Source of the DNA: Parafannyhessea umbonata
GTDB taxonomy: Bacteria; Actinomycetota; Coriobacteriia; Coriobacteriales; Atopobiaceae
Assembly: GCF_900105025.1 (NCBI RefSeq)
Contig: NZ_LT629759.1
Location: 1,674,001-1,738,000, forward strand
DNA length: 64,000 nt
Direction: 5' to 3'
In this document: piece after piece, positions 60,013 to 64,000 of the stretch
How positions within the stretch are numbered: the stretch's first letter is position 1
Layout: every line of letters begins with the position of its first letter
Translations under genes and position numbers: made by a program
The notes under the pieces: generated by a model
Databases searched by the model: none
What the model was told of the DNA's origin: nothing
Seen by the model: only the letters and a program-made list of their open reading frames with translations

Positions 60013-61548
60013 CTACTTTCCTTCGTTCGAGCGCTGCGTCTGAATCATGCGGTTGATTGCGTTAACGTATGCCTTCGCGGAAGATACGACGATGTCGTTG
60101 TCGGAGCCGCGGCCAGTGAATACTCGACCGTCTTCGGCCTGGATGCGTACGGTCACCTCCCCCAGCGCGTCGATGCCGCGCGTGACGGCCTTGACGGAGA
60201 ACTCCTGCAGGTCACCGTGGACGCTGACGACCTGGTCGACCGCCTTGTACGCGGCGTCCACGGGGCCGGTGCCAGTCGCGCACACCACGTGCTTCTCGCC
60301 CGACTCGTCGCTGATGGTCGCCGTCGCCGTCGGAACCAGCGGGTCGCCGCAGGAGACCTGAAGCGCGTCGAGGGTGTAGATGGCAGATGCGTCGCGCTGA
60401 CGCTCCTGCACCATGGACTCGAGGTCCTCGTCGTACACTTCCTTCTTCTGGTCCGCAATCTCCAGGAAGCGCTGGTAAATCTCATCGAACTCGTTGTCCG
60501 GAAACGTGTAGCCCAGCTCTGCCAGACGGTGCTTCAGAGCCGCGTGGCCACTGCGTGCGCTCAGGATGATCTCCGAACCGGCCGCACCCACGTCCGCGGG
60601 ATCGAGAATCTCGTAGGTGTCGCGCGCCTTCAGCACGCCGTCCTGGTGGATGCCGGAAGAGTGCGCGAAGGCGTTGGAGCCAACGATGGCCTTGTTCGCC
60701 TGCACGTTCATGCCGGTGATGCGGCTGACCAGGTGGCTTGCCCTCGTGAGCTCCTGGGTTACGATGCCGGTGTGCGCATCGAGCTCGTCGCCGTGCATCT
60801 TGATGGCCATTACGACCTCTTCGAGGGCGGTGTTGCCCGCACGCTCGCCCAGGCCGTTGATGGTGCACTCGATCTGCGTGGCGCCGTTCTTGACGCCCGC
60901 GAGCGCCAGTGCCGTCGCCATGCCCAGGTCATTGTGGGTATGAACGCTGATGGTCACGTTCTCGATGCCACGCACGTTGTCGCAGAGGCCCTTGATGCGC
61001 GCGCCAAAGTCGTCGGGCATCTGGTAGCCCGTCGTATCGGGGATGTTCACGACGGTCGCACCTGCGTCGACGGCGGCCTGGATCACGCGCTCGAGGAACT
61101 TCTGGTCGGCACGACCAGCGTCCTCGGCGTAGAACTCGACGTCGTCCACGTACTTCTTGGCGTACTTGACGCAGTGGATCGCACGCTCGATGCACTCGTC
61201 CTCGCTAATGCGCAGCTTCTCTTGCAGATGCTGGGGAGAAACGCCGAGTCCGGTGTGTATGCGGGGACGCTTGGCGGTCTTCAGAGCCTCGGCAGCACGG
61301 TCGATGTCCTTGTCCACTGCGCGCGTGAGGCCAACTACGACGGCATCGTCGCCCGCCAGGCGACCGATTTCCTGGACAGAGCGGAAGTCGCCAGGAGACG
61401 AGATGGGGAAACCGGCCTCGATTACGTCCACGTTCATCCGGAGCAACTGCTGGGCAATAACGAGCTTCTCCTCGGTGTTCATCGATGCGCCAGGCGACTG
61501 CTCGCCGTCTCGCAACGTGGTGTCGAAGATGTTGATCTTGCGGGTCAT
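60013..61548 (-). CDS. leuA: 2-isopropylmalate synthase
   Basis: Condenses acetyl-CoA with 2-ketoisovalerate, committing to leucine. 511 residues: [22 protein letters not shown] (catalytic metal site), [30 protein letters not shown] and [21 protein letters not shown], with a C-terminal LeuA-dimer/allosteric domain from about 400 that normally binds leucine. GAGAGGAG precedes ATG 61548. First gene of the operon, behind a Leu/Val-type leader. Confidence 0.97.
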   Translation of the reverse strand: MTRKINIFDTTLRDGEQSPGASMNTEEKLVIAQQLLRMNVDVIEAGFPISSPGDFRSVQEIGRLAGDDAVVVGLTRAVDKDIDRAAEALKTAKRPRIHTGLGVSPQHLQEKLRISEDECIERAIHCVKYAKKYVDDVEFYAEDAGRADQKFLERVIQAAVDAGATVVNIPDTTGYQMPDDFGARIKGLCDNVRGIENVTISVHTHNDLGMATALALAGVKNGATQIECTINGLGERAGNTALEEVVMAIKMHGDELDAHTGIVTQELTRASHLVSRITGMNVQANKAIVGSNAFAHSSGIHQDGVLKARDTYEILDPADVGAAGSEIILSARSGHAALKHRLAELGYTFPDNEFDEIYQRFLEIADQKKEVYDEDLESMVQERQRDASAIYTLDALQVSCGDPLVPTATATISDESGEKHVVCATGTGPVDAAYKAVDQVVSVHGDLQEFSVKAVTRGIDALGEVTVRIQAEDGRVFTGRGSDNDIVVSSAKAYVNAINRMIQTQRSNEGK

Positions 61549-61600
61549 GAAATGACTCCTCTCGGACGGTGCGACACGTCAATAGATACGCAAACAACCA

Positions 61601-61714
61601 TCCGTCGGATAGAGCCGACGCCGCACTATGTGAAAACGGGATGCGAGCGCCAAACCCACGTTCCGGCGGGTCAAACATTACGCGCTAGCAGCAACCTACG
61701 TGCAGCCTAGCGCG
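61601..61714 (-). promoter_or_regulatory. leuA leader attenuator structures
   Basis: Two stems are visible in the minus-strand leader: CGCGCTAG/CTAGCGCG (61681-61714), overlapping the leader peptide stop, and CGTCGG-CTCTAT-CCGACG (61603-61620), followed by GGAUGGUUGUUUG. The second would be a weak terminator. Together with the leader peptide they suggest attenuation, less clearly than in the ilvB2 leader. Confidence 0.55.
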
Positions 61715-61808
61715 CGCTCGCTAGTAGGAGCGAGGAAACGACACCAAGTACCACGCGGCTGGCCGCGAGGTCGGTGAAGTCCTTGTATGCGACGAAGTCG
61801 TTGGTCAT
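61707..61808 (-). CDS. leuA operon leader peptide, 33 residues
   Basis: ATG 61808 with AAGGAGCG upstream. It reads MTNDFVAYKDFTDLAASR, then VVLGVVSSLLLASAR and stop, dense in Val and Leu codons (GTG GTA CTT GGT GTC GTT, then CTC CTA CTA). The position 158 bp before leuA and the codon content fit a leucine/valine-sensing attenuator. A CGCATCC-GTGT-GGATGCG hairpin lies just upstream (61831-61848). Confidence 0.75.
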   Translation of the reverse strand: MTNDFVAYKDFTDLAASRVVLGVVSSLLLASAR

Positions 61809-61991
61809 CGCTTTCGCTCCTTAAACATTCGCATCCACACGGATGCGTTGATGGACAATATGCCACAGCGTGGGACGCTGGTCGAGAAAAACTCCTCCCG
61901 CTTCTCCAAGCGGAAACAATTGGTCGGGAAGCATCGTTACCGCAATGGCACAGTCCTAGCCATCTCGCATTTGTCTGCAGCAAATTCCCTG

Positions 61992-62020
61992 TTGCAAAGG
62001 GGTGTGCGGCATGCTATAGT
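61992..62020 (+). promoter_or_regulatory. promoter of the Rpn-type gene
   Basis: TTGCAA (61992-61997), a 17-base spacer and TATAGT (62015-62020) form a good vegetative promoter. Transcription should begin around 62027, just at the LexA-type box. Confidence 0.75.
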
Positions 62021-62029
62021 TCAACAATA

Positions 62030-62041
62030 GAACGTTTGTTC
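62030..62041. promoter_or_regulatory. LexA/DinR-type SOS box
   Basis: GAACGTTTGTTC matches the Gram-positive LexA consensus GAAC-N4-GTTC in both half-sites. It begins ten bases downstream of the -10 element, where a bound repressor would block transcription start. Confidence 0.65.
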
Positions 62042-62064
62042 GATTCATGGAGAGGAGCGCACAC

Positions 62065-63038
62065 ATGGAGCAGGACATCAGAAATCTGGTGCAGGAGTCG
62101 AGGCTCGTTGGAAGTCACTCACCATTGCGAACGATTTCGTCTTCGGAAAGGTCATGCTCGACGAGGACCTCTGCAAGGAGGTGCTCGAGGCAATTCTCGC
62201 CACTGACATCGAGAAGATCGAGTACGTTGGGCGTCAGGATGCCATCGATGTGACCGAAGACGGACACGGCGTACGTCTTGACGTCTACGTCCGTGATGAC
62301 AGGGGAACGGTCTACAGCGTCGAGATGCAGGCAACTGATACGCATGAGCTTCCGCAACGCTCACGCTACTATCACGCGATGCTTGCCCTCTCCCAGATTG
62401 GCAAGGGTGCCCCTTACCGCTCTCTTAGGGATTCCTACGTCATATTCATCTGCGGGTTCGATTTATTTGGGTTGGGACGCAGGGTATACTCATTCCAAAG
62501 CCGTTGCGAGGACGATTCAGACCTCTGTCTGAACGACGGAGTGCATACCATCTTTCTCGCAGCCACTTCGCCCACGGAACCGCAGGAGGGCCCACGGGTA
62601 AACGAGCTCCTTGACTACATTTCCTCTCGAAAGGTCACGGGAGAGCTCTCCTCAAGGCTCAACGAGGCCGTGGAGCACGTCCTCGACAACCGCAAATGGA
62701 GGCTTGAGTTCATGATGCAGGCAATCAAGGATCAGCTCAATGTCGACAAGGGTCGCGAGCTCGGTCTCGAGGAAGGCCGCAAGCTTGGTCTTGAGGAAGG
62801 TCGTCGGCTGGGGCTCGACGAGGGACGAAAGCTTGGCCTAGACGAGGGGCACAAGCTCGGGTTAGATGAGGGACACAAGCTCGGGCTCGAAGAAGGCCAG
62901 ACCATCGGCGAGGAACGGCTTGCGGAGCTTGTTGCACGACTTCACGAAGACGGGCGACAAGATGACATCGTTCGCGCAGCTGCGGACCCCGCGTTTAGGG
63001 CGAACCTATTCAGCGAATACTCCATCGGCTTGGAATAA
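62065..63038 (+). pseudogene. Rpn-family PD-(D/E)XK nuclease/putative transposase, frameshifted at N-terminus
   Basis: The main frame, 62154-63038 (294 residues), is an Rpn-type recombination-promoting nuclease: RLDVYVRDDRGTVYSVEMQATD holds the catalytic Asp and Glu-x-Gln, and RSRYYHAML follows. The family's N-terminal WKSLTIANDFVFGKVM is encoded in the same frame from 62109, before ATG 62154. The well-placed start with GAGAGGAG is ATG 62065, in another frame (MEQDIRNLVQESR); a one-base loss near 62095-62109 would explain this. Internal initiation at 62154 is possible. Near the end, about seven eight-residue units of the type KLGLDEGH form a helical repeat. Confidence 0.75.
62750..62905 (+). 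repeat. 24-bp tandem coding repeats in the Rpn-type gene
   Basis: Units of 24 bases encoding LGLxEGRK or LGLxEGHK are repeated about seven times with synonymous and small changes. Such repeats are common at the C-terminus of Rpn-family proteins and can change copy number. Confidence 0.8.
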
Positions 63039-63127
63039 CGCATAGCGTCTATAGACCGCTGTACCAAGTCCACGTATAGGCACGCACATAGCAACTAGCC
63101 GGGGGCGGCACGCCGCCCCCCACCGCG

Positions 63128-63754
63128 CTAATTGACTGGCCTGAACTTCTCCGCCTTTACCGGCATACACACGAGCTCGAATTCGCCATCCGTCGCCACG
63201 ATGGTTGCAATACCCGCATTTGGCACGCGCATGGTGGTGCTTACCAACCTCCGGGAGAAACCGGACATCTTTGCGAACTCTAGCACCACATACCGCAGGT
63301 AGGCGCCATGCCCAACCACCAAAATGTTGTCGCCATCGGCACTCTCTTTGTACATCTTCTTGAAGGCGCGCCTCACGCGTTCGCGCACCTCTTTCCCGCT
63401 CTCGCCACCCACGGACGAGAAGTCCTGACGAAGGAAGCAGCGAGTAAACGTACCCCTGTTGTCCTTATAGGGCTTGCCGTCGATGTCACCAAAGTCGAAC
63501 TCACGGAGATTCGCATTCACCCTTGTCTCGACGTTCCTCCCCGCGAGCAGCACCTCTGCCGTCTGATGGGTGCGGTTTAGGGGTGAGACGTAGCACCTCG
63601 CAAACTCTATCTGCGAAAGGGCTTTTGCACTCCTCTCGATCGCGGGAACGCTCTCGGACACAAGGGGCGAGTCGACCCTACCCCCCTGGATTATCTTGTC
63701 GCGGTTGAACTCGGTTCTTCCGTGGCGAACATAGTAGAAAGTGACCTTTTTCAT
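63128..63754 (-). CDS. histidine phosphatase (phosphoglycerate-mutase-like) family protein
   Basis: 208 residues with the catalytic FYYVRHGRTEFN (phospho-accepting His) near residue 10, SPLNRTHQTAE, NLREFDFGDIDGK, and the second His in LVVGHGAYLRY. Probably a cytosolic phosphomonoesterase of the broad PGM/phosphatase family. Substrate unknown. Confidence 0.88.
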   Translation of the reverse strand: MKKVTFYYVRHGRTEFNRDKIIQGGRVDSPLVSESVPAIERSAKALSQIEFARCYVSPLNRTHQTAEVLLAGRNVETRVNANLREFDFGDIDGKPYKDNRGTFTRCFLRQDFSSVGGESGKEVRERVRRAFKKMYKESADGDNILVVGHGAYLRYVVLEFAKMSGFSRRLVSTTMRVPNAGIATIVATDGEFELVCMPVKAEKFRPVN

Positions 63755-63793
63755 GCATGCACATCCTTATTGAAATCATCGGGTCGACAGTGG

Positions 63794-64000
63794 CTACTGA
63801 ACGCCATTCGCGACCGTCGAGGGGTCCCCTCCCTGGTTGACAACCTGCATCATGGTCGCCGTGGCCTGCTCGTCCGCCACGACGTAGGAAACGCCGCCTA
63901 TCGTCTGTGGACTCGAGGGAATGGAGGCACTGTATATCGTGGGCCCACCAATCGCAAAGCGGGTGAGGAGCGGAATGATGTTGTAGCAGCGCATCGTTGT
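63794..64000 (-). CDS. C-terminal end of an LCP/LytR-like cell-envelope protein, cut by window
   Basis: The frame runs out of the window at 64000. The visible part, about 67 residues, has SSPQTIGGVSYVVADEQATATMMQVVNQGGDP, which resembles the C-termini of LytR-CpsA-Psr family proteins that attach polymers to peptidoglycan. The call rests on this short stretch only. Confidence 0.4.
   Translation of the reverse strand, partial: TTMRCYNIIPLLTRFAIGGPTIYSASIPSSPQTIGGVSYVVADEQATATMMQVVNQGGDPSTVANGVQ

Noticed and set aside
62750-62905. Regular 24-bp repeats, considered as a CRISPR array
   Set aside because: Units are contiguous without spacers, are in frame and encode an LGLxEG helix repeat in an Rpn-type protein.

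Overview
The window is GC-rich, densely packed bacterial DNA. It looks like an anaerobic or microaerophilic actinobacterium, most likely of the class Coriobacteriia (Olsenella/Atopobium/Collinsella-like). That placement is an inference from base composition, the anaerobic ribonucleotide reductase pair, the many small regulators and the gene repertoire. I see no rRNA, tRNA or CRISPR array.

Layout. 1-5010: the end of an esterase gene, a DUF3825-type protein, and a complete IS150-like insertion sequence sitting directly against the stop codon of deoC. 5012-11346: deoC with palindromic LacI-family operators and its likely regulator, NADP-isocitrate dehydrogenase, a Cof-type phosphatase, a membrane-anchored glycerophosphodiesterase and a LysR regulator. 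11347-17484: an old-yellow-enzyme flavoprotein, a decayed lactate-oxidase gene, transaldolase, a PurF paralogue that lacks the glutaminase cysteine, and a GNAT acetyltransferase. 17585-25246: an OhrR-type regulator with an ABC exporter, a CstA transporter behind an isoleucine-type attenuator, an amidohydrolase, a TatA with an added zinc ribbon, and a LysR regulator. 25353-31475: a ClpX-like ATPase, then a less GC-rich pair of convergent genes (HNH nuclease, PLD-helicase-DUF3427) that looks like an acquired nucleic-acid defence module. 31677-47094: hydrolase, HD protein, a MarR regulator with three operators followed by two ABC half-exporters, PncC/CinA, nrdD-nrdG, a zinc-ribbon membrane protein, nitroreductase, Cof phosphatase, CoaX and an OPT transporter.

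47218-61808 is a complete branched-chain amino acid region, all on the minus strand and in two attenuator-controlled operons: leader-leuA-ilvB-ilvN-ilvC, and leader-ilvB2-ilvA-ilvD-(DUF815 ATPase)-leuC-leuD-leuB. With a transaminase encoded elsewhere these supply isoleucine, valine and leucine. The cstA leader peptide ends almost exactly like the ilvB2 leader peptide, so cstA probably belongs to the same regulon.

61984-64000 holds a frameshifted Rpn-family nuclease gene behind a good promoter and a LexA-type box, a histidine phosphatase, and the end of an LCP-like protein.

The most unusual signal runs across the whole window. A short sequence, GGGCGAGAAGNNC, occurs about 21 times, both between genes and in frame inside unrelated genes as Gly-Glu-Lys-Asp/Asn. 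Two copies form inverted pairs, and two copies in different transporters share 25 identical bases. It behaves like a dispersed palindromic mini-element that has entered coding sequences.
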